NCBI GenBank assembly: GCA_017479265.1
Contig: JAFVCK010000019.1
Coordinates: forward strand, 1 to 33,157
Length of the DNA stretch: 33,157 nt
Reading direction: 5' to 3'
From: Bacteroidales bacterium
Lineage (GTDB): Bacteria; Bacteroidota; Bacteroidia; Bacteroidales; UBA932
Position 1 is the stretch's first letter; each line of letters opens with the position of its first letter. A program made the translations under genes and the position numbers. Of the stretch, positions 16,503-25,528 are shown piece by piece. The notes beneath the pieces were generated by a model. It was given only the letters and a program-made list of their open reading frames with translations. It ran no database searches and was not told where the DNA came from.

Positions 16503-17237
16503 ATGGCTGATAAAACCTATGTACCTGGAGTAGATGGCTCAGGTCCGTCTATCGACAATTCTTCAAGTCAGGATTTCAGTGAAAGAAGAAATCCGATGGC
16601 CTCACGGAATGGCGGAGGCACTGTGATTCCGGAAGGAAACGGCTCGGAAGAGCGCTCGCATCAACGTTCTGCCGTTACGACAAAAGACAAGCCTGTTCTC
16701 GGTTTCCTGTATTCAGTTTCAAGAAACTCTTTTGGAGAATTCTGGCCTGTATATCTTGGCCCCAACACTATAGGTCGGGGAGGCAATGCTGACATCATAC
16801 TTAGCGAGGGTACCGTTTCGTCCGAGCACGCTACCATCATTGTCCATCAAGAAGATGATGGCGAAGTGTATGCCGGTATCAAAGACAACGGCTCCACACA
16901 CGGAGTAAAGGTAAATGGTAAAAGCACCCATTTCGATGTTGTCGGCTGCAAGAACGGTGACATTGTCAAGATAGGCAAAAGTTATGAGCTTCTCTTTATT
17001 CTTGTAAACGCTTCCGAACTGGGGCTCAAGCCTGCGGAGAACTTCATTGAAGTAAAACAGGCTTCTTCCAAGCAGGTTGACAAGAGGATAATTACCGGTC
17101 CGGCCGGCCCTTCCACGACGTTCAACCACGGCGGTCCGTCATTCCCCAACAATCGTCTTTCCAACCCTTCCAGCGACAGGACTCGCGCCATCGATGGGAA
17201 TACGGACGTTGAGGGCGGAGGAACAAGGACAAGGTAA
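16503..17237 (+). CDS. soluble FHA-domain protein
   Basis: From the ATG at 16503 the product is 244 residues with no membrane segment. A disordered N-terminal part (1-62) contains GGGTVIPEG with Thr40, a candidate phosphosite comparable in position to the N-terminal threonines of GarA/OdhI-type FHA regulators (inference). The FHA domain spans about 66-168: GRGGNADI with R92, SSEHA at 106-110 and NGSTHGVKVNG at 129-139, all expected phosphothreonine-binding elements. The tail is rich in Pro, Ser, Thr and Gly. A longer in-frame start at 16356 lies inside the leader hairpin and is unlikely. It heads the locus and precedes the first kinase by 18 bases. Confidence 0.88.
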   Translation: MADKTYVPGVDGSGPSIDNSSSQDFSERRNPMASRNGGGTVIPEGNGSEERSHQRSAVTTKDKPVLGFLYSVSRNSFGEFWPVYLGPNTIGRGGNADIILSEGTVSSEHATIIVHQEDDGEVYAGIKDNGSTHGVKVNGKSTHFDVVGCKNGDIVKIGKSYELLFILVNASELGLKPAENFIEVKQASSKQVDKRIITGPAGPSTTFNHGGPSFPNNRLSNPSSDRTRAIDGNTDVEGGGTRTR

Positions 17238-17255
17238 TACTGCGAGAGGCCAGGT

Positions 17256-18797
17256 ATGATACTTCAAGGAGAAATAGAGAAACAAAGCCACATTTATTAC
17301 GAGTTTGACCGGTCAAACCGGATTGGTGCCGGCGGTATGGGAACGGTGTATCGCGGCCGCATGGTCGATGAGAGTACCGGAGCATACCGTGAAGTCGCCA
17401 TAAAGGAGGTGCAGCCTGAAGGTGATGCAGCCACAAGGCAACTGGTACTTGACAGGGCCCGCCGCGAAGCCTCCATCTGCTTCCACAATGACAACATCGT
17501 CGAGATGCTCGGGTTCGTGGAGACATCGGAGAAAAAACTCGGCATGGAGAAAACCCGCTATTACATCGTCAGCGAGTTTCTGGACGGGGTGACTTTGGAC
17601 AAGGTACTGGAGGGAGTATGCACTGATTATCAAGGCAACGAGATTCATTTCGCCAGGGATTTGGCTGACAGATACGGCCACGACAGGGAAGCAACGTCGG
17701 AGTATATCATAAAGAATGTACTGTCCGCAATAGTTGCTCTGCATGACAACGGATATCTCCATAGGGACATCGACCCGTCCAACATAATGATAACTTCGGA
17801 CGGCAAGATCAAGTTGATTGATTTTGGTATCGCCAAGAAGCAGGATGCCTTGACAAGCAGTGACGGCATGCAGTCCGAGGAGGGTTCTTTTGTCGGCAAG
17901 GTGGAGTATGCGGCACCTGAACTTGTTTCAGGAAAAGTCTCCATGCAGGACTTCTCGACAGACATCTATGCCATCGGCGTGATGTTCTACAGGTTGTTGA
18001 CCGGACATCTTCCGTTTGAAGGCAACAGGTTCGACATCATCAAGGCCCAAATGTCGAAGAAACCGGACTTGAGCTCCATCAAGTCCAAAAAATTCAGGGC
18101 GATAGTAGGCAAAGCCCTTGCAAAGCAACAGAAACAAAGATATCCGTCTGCCTCTGCAATGAGGGCTGCGCTTGATGGTGGAGAACCCGCCCCTTCCTGG
18201 GTGATTTTTGCCGCTGCCGGAGGAGGAGTCCTCGCCATTGTAATCTTGATAATCGCTCTTCTTGGAAAACGAGAACCACCAATTCCCGATTCCGAGGGAA
18301 GGATTACCAAAGAATTCAATCTGGACAGCCTTACCAGAGTAACGCAGGTTTGGGAAAACGGAGAACTTGTCAGTTCCGATACGGTACGCAGGCAGCCAAT
18401 ACTGCCAAATTCCATCGATATAACCGAATACCTGTCCAAATCTGCCGAGGAACTGTGGAGCATGCTCGGGGAAGACAACCGCAACCCTGCTGTACTGTAT
18501 GCGCTTTCGCAATCTTTCGAAGGCAAGAGGGCCCAGGATGACAAGATGGCCAAACAGTTATGGGATAATGACATAATTCCGAATGAACTTGCCAAGTATC
18601 TGGATGTGTCGGTGATTTCAGAGCCCGATGCACTCAGTACTACCCGTCTGAGGTACATCTTGCTGTGTATGGCGTACGATAATGCCGGTTCTGTAAGCTG
18701 GAAAGATCCGGGATTTGTAGAAGCTCTTGGAAATCAGATTGTTTCGATGAGAGGCAAAGGATACAAACTACCCTCCGGACTTGCCTCCGGAGAATAA
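17256..18797 (+). CDS. membrane-anchored Ser/Thr protein kinase 1
   Basis: The 513-residue protein has a Hanks-type kinase domain (about 14-305): glycine loop GAGGMG (24-29), ATP lysine K50 (VAIKEV), alpha-C glutamate E71, catalytic loop HRDIDPSN (169-176), DFG (189-191) and an APE-like AAPE (219-222). The lysine usually found two residues after the catalytic Asp is an Asp here (D173). A membrane segment follows (about 315-337), then a roughly 175-residue extracytoplasmic domain, probably helical and without PASTA repeats, which may sense a signal. It lies between the FHA gene and kinase 2 (14 bases downstream). Likely targets are the neighbouring FHA proteins (inference). Confidence 0.92.
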   Translation: MILQGEIEKQSHIYYEFDRSNRIGAGGMGTVYRGRMVDESTGAYREVAIKEVQPEGDAATRQLVLDRARREASICFHNDNIVEMLGFVETSEKKLGMEKTRYYIVSEFLDGVTLDKVLEGVCTDYQGNEIHFARDLADRYGHDREATSEYIIKNVLSAIVALHDNGYLHRDIDPSNIMITSDGKIKLIDFGIAKKQDALTSSDGMQSEEGSFVGKVEYAAPELVSGKVSMQDFSTDIYAIGVMFYRLLTGHLPFEGNRFDIIKAQMSKKPDLSSIKSKKFRAIVGKALAKQQKQRYPSASAMRAALDGGEPAPSWVIFAAAGGGVLAIVILIIALLGKREPPIPDSEGRITKEFNLDSLTRVTQVWENGELVSSDTVRRQPILPNSIDITEYLSKSAEELWSMLGEDNRNPAVLYALSQSFEGKRAQDDKMAKQLWDNDIIPNELAKYLDVSVISEPDALSTTRLRYILLCMAYDNAGSVSWKDPGFVEALGNQIVSMRGKGYKLPSGLASGE

Positions 18798-18811
18798 AAT
18801 CTAGGATTACC

Positions 18812-19798
18812 ATGGAAGACGAAGAATTGCCGATCCGATTGTTTGACGACGATCCCAACGTGTATATTTCCGTCTATAACAGAGGATGGAAATGGTATTA
18901 CTACAACCCGGACAATCCAGCCTTGGGAGAAGGGGCCATGGGCAAGGTGTTCCTTGGCTACGACTATGACAGCAACCAGAGGGTGGCTATCAAACAGCTG
19001 TTTGACAAGTACGCCAATGTCAAGTCGGTGCGTGACCGTTCCCGGCTGGAAGCCTCGTTGGCATACAGCCATCCTAATCTGGTGGAGATGCTTGGCAGTT
19101 GCATGTATGAGGATGAGGAAGGATTCTGGCATGTCTGGGTGTTGAGCAATTTCGTAGATGGAGTCAACATCGATAAATACGTGAATGGTCTTGGAGAAAA
19201 TATAGACAGGGTACACGTAGTTACCGCTCTCATAGGCGATGTTCTGAACGCTCTTGATTATCTGCATTCCAAAGGAGTTATCCATAGGGATATCAAGCCG
19301 TCCAACATAATGGTTGACAAAGAAGGCAGGGTAAAACTCATGGACCTCGGAATCGCCAGGGTTACAAGTGCCAATTCCTATACTTCCACAGGATTCGTAG
19401 GTACCCCTTTGTACGCATCTCCGGAGCAGATAATGAGAGACAAGATGCAGGTCCAGGCAACTCCTGCCAGTGATATTTACTCTCTGGGCATGACGCTCTA
19501 TGTGCTGATTAACGGCGACCATCCATTCGATGCCGATACCGAGGCCCAGATACTTGTAAATCAGGTGACCAAGAAGCTTCCTGTTGCCAAACCCCTTGAA
19601 AAGAAGTATCGCAAACTGATGAATGTCATCTGGAAGGCAACGGACAAGGACCCGGGAAACCGCTATCAGAAAGCCTTGGATTTCAAATATGCCATGGAGA
19701 AGGCCCTTGAGCCGGACCCTGTACCTTGGTGGTACTGGCTGCTTGGTGCAGTGGGCTTCGCCCTCATTGTCGCAATTATAACATTGATACTCATATAG
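18812..19798 (+). CDS. tail-anchored Ser/Thr protein kinase 2
   Basis: The 328-residue kinase differs from kinase 1 in lacking a periplasmic domain. It has an acidic, aromatic N-terminus (1-35), glycine loop GEGAMG (39-44), K61, E80, HRDIKPSN (158-165), DLG in place of DFG (178-180), and GTPLYASPE (197-205). The protein ends in a single membrane helix (about 305-327), so it is a tail-anchored cytoplasmic kinase. The canonical catalytic loop suggests it is active. It is followed 3 bases after its stop by the phosphatase gene, so kinase and phosphatase are likely translated together and counteract each other. Confidence 0.92.
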   Translation: MEDEELPIRLFDDDPNVYISVYNRGWKWYYYNPDNPALGEGAMGKVFLGYDYDSNQRVAIKQLFDKYANVKSVRDRSRLEASLAYSHPNLVEMLGSCMYEDEEGFWHVWVLSNFVDGVNIDKYVNGLGENIDRVHVVTALIGDVLNALDYLHSKGVIHRDIKPSNIMVDKEGRVKLMDLGIARVTSANSYTSTGFVGTPLYASPEQIMRDKMQVQATPASDIYSLGMTLYVLINGDHPFDADTEAQILVNQVTKKLPVAKPLEKKYRKLMNVIWKATDKDPGNRYQKALDFKYAMEKALEPDPVPWWYWLLGAVGFALIVAIITLILI

Positions 19799-19801
19799 AA
19801 T

Positions 19802-20818
19802 ATGGCCAACGATATAGAATCATTCGGAATTGAGAATTCCCTTTTTCCCAACAATACCGTAAGCTGCATAGGGGGACGCGAGGAAAACCAGGATTCCACA
19901 ACCATTCTGGAAACCCGGCGAGGCTTGCTTGTGCTTGTATGTGACGGCATGGGCGGCATGGCCGGCGGTGCAACTGCATCTGCTACGGCGGTCAATGTCA
20001 TTTCCGAGTATGTAAGTCGTCCGGAGAGTGAAGATGACATTGATGATGATAACAGGATGACCCTCATAAAAGCAATATCCGAAGCCAATTCGAGATTGCT
20101 TCAGATGGAAGCGGAAGAACCCGCTCTCAGCGGCATGGGAACAACCGTGACAGCATTGCTTATCAACGAAGAAAAGGCTACCGTGGCCTATGTGGGGGAC
20201 AGCCGCATCTATCAGATACGTCGTGGCCGGAAAGTCTTCAGGACTTTTGACCATTCGATGGTCTTCGAGATGGTCAGGAAAAAGATAATTACCGAAGAGC
20301 AGGCCCGGCTGTCCGCCCAGTCCAACATTATCCTGCGCGCCTTGGGCCAGAAACCGGAAATTGAGGTTGATGCCTTTGACCTGCCGTATGACAAGGGCGA
20401 CCTGTTCCTGCTTTGTTCGGATGGCATCTGGGGAACTCTTCCCGAAAAGGAATTGCTCCGGAGGCTGTCCACCGGCAAGCATCCCAAGGTGTTGACCGAA
20501 ACTCTTGCAATGAACATACATAATGATGCCATCCGTTCCGGAGGAGGACATGACAACCTCACCGCGGCAATGGTAAGAACTACAAAAGACTCAAAACTTA
20601 GAACCAAAATGGAAGATAAAATCAAAATAGCGTTGCTGTCAAGCCTCGTACTGCTTTTGGTTAGCATAACCTGCAACATAGTACTTGGTTATAAACTGAA
20701 CAAGTCTGCTGCAAAGGTTGTTCAATTGCAGGAACAAATCGACAAAATCCAGAATCCTCAGCAGGAGGCGCAGCCTTCAGATGCGGATGCGGCAAATGAA
20801 GAAAACAAAGCCCAATAG
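19802..20818 (+). CDS. membrane-anchored PP2C-type protein phosphatase
   Basis: The 338-residue protein has a PP2C catalytic domain (about 17-260) that removes phosphate from Ser/Thr. Metal-binding residues are D31 in ENQD, D48-G49 in CDGMGG, D207 in CSDGIW and D251 in GHDN; MGTTVTALLI (112-121) and VGDSRIY (131-137) are further family motifs. After the domain come one membrane helix (about 275-297), a short coiled-coil (300-318) and an acidic Gln/Asp/Glu-rich tail. Its C-terminus faces the periplasm if the catalytic part is cytoplasmic. The next FHA gene starts 2 bases after the stop. Confidence 0.93.
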   Translation: MANDIESFGIENSLFPNNTVSCIGGREENQDSTTILETRRGLLVLVCDGMGGMAGGATASATAVNVISEYVSRPESEDDIDDDNRMTLIKAISEANSRLLQMEAEEPALSGMGTTVTALLINEEKATVAYVGDSRIYQIRRGRKVFRTFDHSMVFEMVRKKIITEEQARLSAQSNIILRALGQKPEIEVDAFDLPYDKGDLFLLCSDGIWGTLPEKELLRRLSTGKHPKVLTETLAMNIHNDAIRSGGGHDNLTAAMVRTTKDSKLRTKMEDKIKIALLSSLVLLLVSITCNIVLGYKLNKSAAKVVQLQEQIDKIQNPQQEAQPSDADAANEENKAQ

Positions 20819-20820
20819 AT

Positions 20821-21669
20821 ATGAAAAGTTATACAATCGGCAGGGAGGAGAGTTGCAATATCATCGTCTCCGACCCGACACAGATGGTCAGCCGCAACCA
20901 TGCGACTCTAAACGTTGACGGAAACAAAATGACCATTGTTGACACCAGTTCCAATGGTACGTATATCAATGGCATCCGAATACAATCGGGGACTCCTGTT
21001 CCGGTCACCCGCAAGGATGTCGTATCTTTTGCGCAGGTAGCGGAGTTGGATTGGAAAGTTGTTCCTAAGGAAGGAGGCAAAAACGTCTTGGTGATTTTAG
21101 GTGTTATCGCGGCTGTATTGCTTGCGGGAGGCGGAGCATGGTATTTCCTTAACCGCGAAAAGCACGAGGATAAAAATAAAACGGGCGAAAATGAGGTTGA
21201 GCAGATGTGGAAAGACCTTGGTGTCAAGGTTGATACGCTAAAGTCTGCCGTGCCCGGATTGATAGCCGATATCAAGGCTGCCGGTGACAGCCTGGCTGCA
21301 GTTCAGGAACTGCTCGATAACAAGAATACAGCTGCCAAGAAAGATGCGAAAATCGCCGAAAACGTAAAGAAATCCCTTTGGCAGGCTGAAGACAAGTTGA
21401 AGAGTGTCAATGCTGAAGAACTGCAAAAATCGCTTGAAAGCGTAATTCAGAGTATAGGAGACAAGTCTGAGGCAACCCGGACGAGGGTGTCTGAACTGGA
21501 GAAGAAGGTCGCTGACGGCAAATCCGTTATAGCAGCAGTGAATTCTCTCCTGAATACCGCAAAGGGTGAAATTGCAACTCTTCCGGATCAAAAAGGTAAG
21601 GCAAAGCCAAAGCCCGAGCCGAGCAAAGATGCAAAAGAGGAACCAGTAAATAGAGTGATAAACATATAA
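20821..21669 (+). CDS. FHA-TM-coiled-coil protein
   Basis: The 282-residue protein starts with an FHA domain (1-82) keeping all key elements: IGREES with R8, MVSRNHA (22-28) and SSNGTYING (43-51). It ends with ELDWKVVP, a motif shared with other FHA domains in this locus. A membrane helix (about 88-110) follows, then a predicted periplasmic region (115-250) rich in Lys, Glu, Ala and Leu with heptad-like spacing, and a Lys/Pro-rich tail. It therefore looks like a phosphothreonine reader in the cytoplasm joined through the inner membrane to a periplasmic coiled-coil. It is directly downstream of the phosphatase. Confidence 0.87.
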   Translation: MKSYTIGREESCNIIVSDPTQMVSRNHATLNVDGNKMTIVDTSSNGTYINGIRIQSGTPVPVTRKDVVSFAQVAELDWKVVPKEGGKNVLVILGVIAAVLLAGGGAWYFLNREKHEDKNKTGENEVEQMWKDLGVKVDTLKSAVPGLIADIKAAGDSLAAVQELLDNKNTAAKKDAKIAENVKKSLWQAEDKLKSVNAEELQKSLESVIQSIGDKSEATRTRVSELEKKVADGKSVIAAVNSLLNTAKGEIATLPDQKGKAKPKPEPSKDAKEEPVNRVINI

Positions 21670-21681
21670 CAAGAATTTGCC

Positions 21682-23226
21682 ATGAGACTTATTTCCATAG
21701 GAAAATCCCCTTCCTGCACGATTTGCATACCCAACGAGTATGTGAGTTCATATCATGCTGAAATCGTACTTCTTGACAACGGTGACATATTCTTGACCGA
21801 CTGCAACAGCAAGAACGGAACTTTTCTCAACGGACAGAGGATAAATCCAAACGTTGAAGTCCCCGTACGCCGTGGTGATAAAATTGAGTTCGATACGGTG
21901 GCTCTCAACTGGGGAAGCGTACCTCAGATTCCTGTTCCCGACCCGTCCAAGGTCAAGGGCGTCTATGGCATAGGAAAAAGCCAGAGAAACCGCTATAACC
22001 TCAGCGGTGACAGCGTCAGCCGCTATCATGCCACTCTCAAGGAGATGAAAAACGGCAAATGGTTCATTCAAGACCATAGCAAGAACGGAACGTTCATAAA
22101 CGGGAACAGAATCCCTGCCAACCAGGACGTGCAGATTAAAAAGAGCGACAGCATAGTCTGCGGCAACATTCCTTGTCCCAATCCTGTTCAAGGTTCCGCA
22201 GTCCCCGGTTGGGTATGGGCGCTTGTCGGAGGCATGGCGGCTGCCATTCTGCTTGTAATATGTTTGCTTAAAATCTGGCCTGTCGGACACAATACCGACC
22301 CGTACAAGGCGACAGTGCTTGTCAGCCAGACTTATAGAATCAAAATCAAATTTGCGGATGACCCCGTAAAGGACCTGCTTGGTATCGACAATTGGTATTT
22401 TGCTGGCAATGACAGACCCCTTGCGACCTCATCAAGCGATGCATCGGTACTATATCATACAGGAACGGCATTCTTCATTTCCGAAAACGGACTTCTGCTT
22501 ACTAATAAACATGTTACCAACTGGATATATGCAGATGAGCATTATACCGGAGGAGCCATGAGCAAGGATATGAAGACTATGGCTGAATTGACTCGTCAAT
22601 TATACTATGAAGCATTCACGACCAAATACAAACTTACTACTGAGCAGCAGTTAGCCTTCGACCGCTGGCTCAAGTCTCCTTTCTCGCTTGAGATTGATTC
22701 TATTGGATTTGGTATCAGGTATTCAGGGAGAACATATTCTTCCACTTCCGAGATGGATTGGGCTCATCTTGTCAAGGAATCTTCCGATAACGAGGCTGAT
22801 GTCGCTATTATAAGGCTTAATTCAAGAAAGACTCCATCCGAATGTGACTGGTTCGACCTTAAGCGTTCTCTCAAGATTTCCGACCTTAAAAGGGATGCAA
22901 ACTATTATACTCTTGGTTTCCCTGCCGGAGAGTTGCTCGCTACAGCCCTGAATAAAGATAAATATGAGCCGACATCCGGTATTCTGCATCTTGTACAGTC
23001 GCCCTCAAAATATACTCTGTTCTTCATGGGTGACGAATCGATAGGAGGACAGAGCGGCTCGCCTATTTATGACAAGAAGCATCGTCTCTGCGGAGTCCTT
23101 TACGGAGGATTCTCCGTCAATAATTCAACAAACGCTTGTCCCATAAGTCACGCTATAAGCCTTGTAGAAGAAGTTATGGAGGACGATGCAACCGAACAAT
23201 CATTCAAATCAAGCAATGCATATTAG
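21682..23226 (+). CDS. FHA-FHA-TM-trypsin-like serine protease
   Basis: The 514-residue protein combines two N-terminal FHA domains (about 1-80 and 92-165), a membrane helix (175-197) and a C-terminal S1-type protease. In the FHA domains SSYHAE and NSKNGTFLNG, then SRYHA and HSKNGTFING, are clear, but the usual GR arginine is Lys in both (IGKSPS, IGKSQR). The protease triad is H277 (LLTNKHV), D373 (EADVAIIRL) and S458 (GGQSGSP). The predicted topology is cytoplasmic FHA domains with a periplasmic protease, so phosphorylation inside the cell could set proteolysis outside it. A 100-residue insertion between His and Asp is unusual. The WG gene overlaps its end by 11 bases. Confidence 0.9.
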   Translation: MRLISIGKSPSCTICIPNEYVSSYHAEIVLLDNGDIFLTDCNSKNGTFLNGQRINPNVEVPVRRGDKIEFDTVALNWGSVPQIPVPDPSKVKGVYGIGKSQRNRYNLSGDSVSRYHATLKEMKNGKWFIQDHSKNGTFINGNRIPANQDVQIKKSDSIVCGNIPCPNPVQGSAVPGWVWALVGGMAAAILLVICLLKIWPVGHNTDPYKATVLVSQTYRIKIKFADDPVKDLLGIDNWYFAGNDRPLATSSSDASVLYHTGTAFFISENGLLLTNKHVTNWIYADEHYTGGAMSKDMKTMAELTRQLYYEAFTTKYKLTTEQQLAFDRWLKSPFSLEIDSIGFGIRYSGRTYSSTSEMDWAHLVKESSDNEADVAIIRLNSRKTPSECDWFDLKRSLKISDLKRDANYYTLGFPAGELLATALNKDKYEPTSGILHLVQSPSKYTLFFMGDESIGGQSGSPIYDKKHRLCGVLYGGFSVNNSTNACPISHAISLVEEVMEDDATEQSFKSSNAY

Positions 23227-24799
23227 AAAGACAGTTACATCAATCATCCTGACCTGCCTCGCCATCTGCGCAAACGCGCAGGTGGCAAGGTGGGTTATTG
23301 CCCCGGAATACACATCGATAGAGCCGATATCTTCCAATATGTTGAGGGTCGGCTTGAACGGTGGTTACGGATTGATAGACTACTCGGGCAACATCATAAT
23401 TTCACCACAGGCTGAACGGATTACGGACATGGCGGAGGGCATAAGCCTTGTGCTGGCCGGAGAAAGGCTGCTTGGGCTGGTGTTTGAAGATGGGCATTGG
23501 GAGAAGATGCAGGCGGAAACATACATAGATCCTGCATACCCATATTTTTCGGACGGTTTGCTGGCGGTCCGCAATGCCGGAGGGAAATGGACCCTGATGG
23601 ACAGGAACCGCAAGGTGCTGTTCAATCCGAAATATAAATACATAGGAGCATTCGTATGCAACGGAGCCCGGGCAATTTTCAAAAATGGAGCTGCCGTACA
23701 TATAGACAGGAACGGAACAGTAAAGAAACTCGGCAATGGATTCACTACCAACGAGATGGTGTTTTCATCTTCCTTTACAAGGATGGGTTCCAATATCGGC
23801 GCCTTAGTGGTAGATTCAGGTAACAATGTGAGTCTAAGGGATTTGAACGGGGTCCGTTCTAACGTGGACTTCGGCATTTTGACATCCTTTGACAAGAATG
23901 CCAGAATAATGAAGACCACCCGATATAGAAGTATCGAGTTTGCTGAGAACTGGCAGATTCTGCGTCTGACAGACAATGCCGGGAAGGTTACAAAGTTCGA
24001 AACGACATCCCCCAAGCGCTACGAAGTTGCGGGTACAGGCCTGACCTCGTCGAACCGTGTCGGAGGATACAATGTAATATCCAAGGGCAAGGTGATTCTC
24101 CAGCCTCAGTTCGATGCCGCGATTGTCACGCTGTCTCCAACCATGGCTATTGCGGAGATTAACGGAAGAGTGGGAGTGTTGGAAGTTATTCCCGGATACA
24201 ATCCGGAGATAAACTTCCCTGAGGAGGCCATAGTATTCCGCCACCATGTCCTGGTTGAGGTAATAGGCAATCTGGCCATACCTTCTTCTTTGACATACAG
24301 GGACTATTCCGTGAGCATAAGCGGCGGCAACACTACTCTGTTCGAGGGCTCTCCCCGAGGCGGCCAGGCCATTATACCGTTCCTTCCTTCAACCATTTCC
24401 GACAGTGGGGAACTTGACTGTGCGGTTGAGATGACAATATCGGGATTGAAATATCCGAAGTCATCAGGGACAATCAGATGGAAGTTTGAAAATGCGTTCT
24501 CTGTCTCTGCTCCAGGAAAGGTGAAACTGAATAAGTCCAACACCGCAGCCAGTTTCAGCGTTACCATCAAGAATGATTCAGATGTTGCAAGCGATGAATG
24601 TGACATCTTTGTAGATGGAGTGGCCCTCCAGCGCGGGGTAGTATTCGAAGGTGGCGAAAGTAAGAGTTTTACAGTTACCAAGAAGATTGACATTGAGGAC
24701 CTTGACAGCGTCACCCGTACCATCGGCATACAGGTCCGCGAAACAGGATGTCCTATTTATAAAGCAAGCAGACGAATTACATTTGACAGGTCATTTTAA
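23216..24799 (+). CDS. secreted WG-repeat protein with Ig-like C-terminus
   Basis: The ATG at 23216 gives 527 residues with a signal peptide ending ICANAQ; an in-frame ATG 30 bases earlier would mask it. Residues 30-340 hold degenerate WG-type beta repeats, for example GLNGGYGLIDYSGNIIISPQ, GGKWTLMDRNRKVLFNPKY and INGRVGVLEV. The C-terminal 140 residues look like a beta-sandwich with SFSVTIKNDSDVASDE and KSFTVTKKI strands. It overlaps the protease gene by 11 bases, so the two are translationally coupled. It is a plausible partner or ligand-binding component for the periplasmic part of the system. No enzyme motif was seen. Confidence 0.75.
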   Translation: MHIRKTVTSIILTCLAICANAQVARWVIAPEYTSIEPISSNMLRVGLNGGYGLIDYSGNIIISPQAERITDMAEGISLVLAGERLLGLVFEDGHWEKMQAETYIDPAYPYFSDGLLAVRNAGGKWTLMDRNRKVLFNPKYKYIGAFVCNGARAIFKNGAAVHIDRNGTVKKLGNGFTTNEMVFSSSFTRMGSNIGALVVDSGNNVSLRDLNGVRSNVDFGILTSFDKNARIMKTTRYRSIEFAENWQILRLTDNAGKVTKFETTSPKRYEVAGTGLTSSNRVGGYNVISKGKVILQPQFDAAIVTLSPTMAIAEINGRVGVLEVIPGYNPEINFPEEAIVFRHHVLVEVIGNLAIPSSLTYRDYSVSISGGNTTLFEGSPRGGQAIIPFLPSTISDSGELDCAVEMTISGLKYPKSSGTIRWKFENAFSVSAPGKVKLNKSNTAASFSVTIKNDSDVASDECDIFVDGVALQRGVVFEGGESKSFTVTKKIDIEDLDSVTRTIGIQVRETGCPIYKASRRITFDRSF

Positions 24800-24817
24800 T
24801 TAAACGTAATAAAACGA

Positions 24818-25513
24818 ATGAAAACAAAACTCTTATCGGCATTGATTCTATGCTGTCTGACGGCGACAGGATTGAATGCGCAGACTTTTTGGGATGACTC
24901 CGAGCCCCAAAGGGCCACCTCCAACAGCGACGAAGGTAAAGTGTGTCTGCGGTTAGGCATCACAGGATGCGCCGTTATGTCGGGACTATCTTCGTCTGTC
25001 TATCCGTCTTTTGGCATTCGTCCCGGCATTGGCATAGGAGCAGCCTTTCAGATAAGGTTTCTTTCCAGGGATGAACTGAGTACGGCTCAGACAGGTCTTC
25101 TTGCTTTCCAGCCGGAGGTCCGGTTCGATATGGCAGGAGGCAATTCCTCGGAAGGTAAACTTGGACTCTTCTATGTGACCATGCCTCTTATGTTTCAGGT
25201 TTATCCGATAAAAGGTCTGTATATTGAAGCAGGTCCTACGCTGGCGCTCAATGTCGGTCATACGCCTTCAAGTGTCCTTGCGGCAGGTTACGAATTCTCT
25301 CTGGACCGGATGCGTGCCAATGATATCCAGGTTTCGGCCGGTCTGGGGTATGCTTTCGATAACGGATTGGCTGTAGGAGCAAGGTTCAACAAGGGATTCC
25401 AGAGCCTTGCAGGCAATATGCCATGGAAAAACTGGAACCTTCAGATAGGCGTGACATATACCTTCAAGTTAGGTATGAAAAACGTCTCCGGCAAAGAGGA
25501 CATCTTTTATTAG
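24818..25513 (+). CDS. outer-membrane beta-barrel protein (PorT-like)
   Basis: The 231-residue protein has a signal peptide (MKTKLLSALILCCLTATGLNAQ), a short acidic linker and alternating amphipathic strands with many Gly and aromatic residues: KVCLRLGITG, SFGIRPGIGIGAAFQIRF, LAFQPEVRFDMAGG, FYVTMPLMFQVYPI, LYIEAGPTLALNVG, IQVSAGLGYAFDNGLAVGAR and LQIGVTYTFKLG. This is the pattern of the OMP_b-brl_2/PorT-type 8-stranded barrels of Bacteroidota. It places an outer-membrane component within the FHA/kinase locus. PorT itself belongs to the type IX secretion system, but no other such genes are here, so a specific name is not warranted. Confidence 0.8.
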   Translation: MKTKLLSALILCCLTATGLNAQTFWDDSEPQRATSNSDEGKVCLRLGITGCAVMSGLSSSVYPSFGIRPGIGIGAAFQIRFLSRDELSTAQTGLLAFQPEVRFDMAGGNSSEGKLGLFYVTMPLMFQVYPIKGLYIEAGPTLALNVGHTPSSVLAAGYEFSLDRMRANDIQVSAGLGYAFDNGLAVGARFNKGFQSLAGNMPWKNWNLQIGVTYTFKLGMKNVSGKEDIFY

Positions 25514-25528
25514 TAAGAGGACCATGCG

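Noticed and set aside
24818-25513. Type IX secretion component PorT itself
   Set aside because: Only the general small-barrel fold is visible; no other Por/Gld/Spr gene is nearby.
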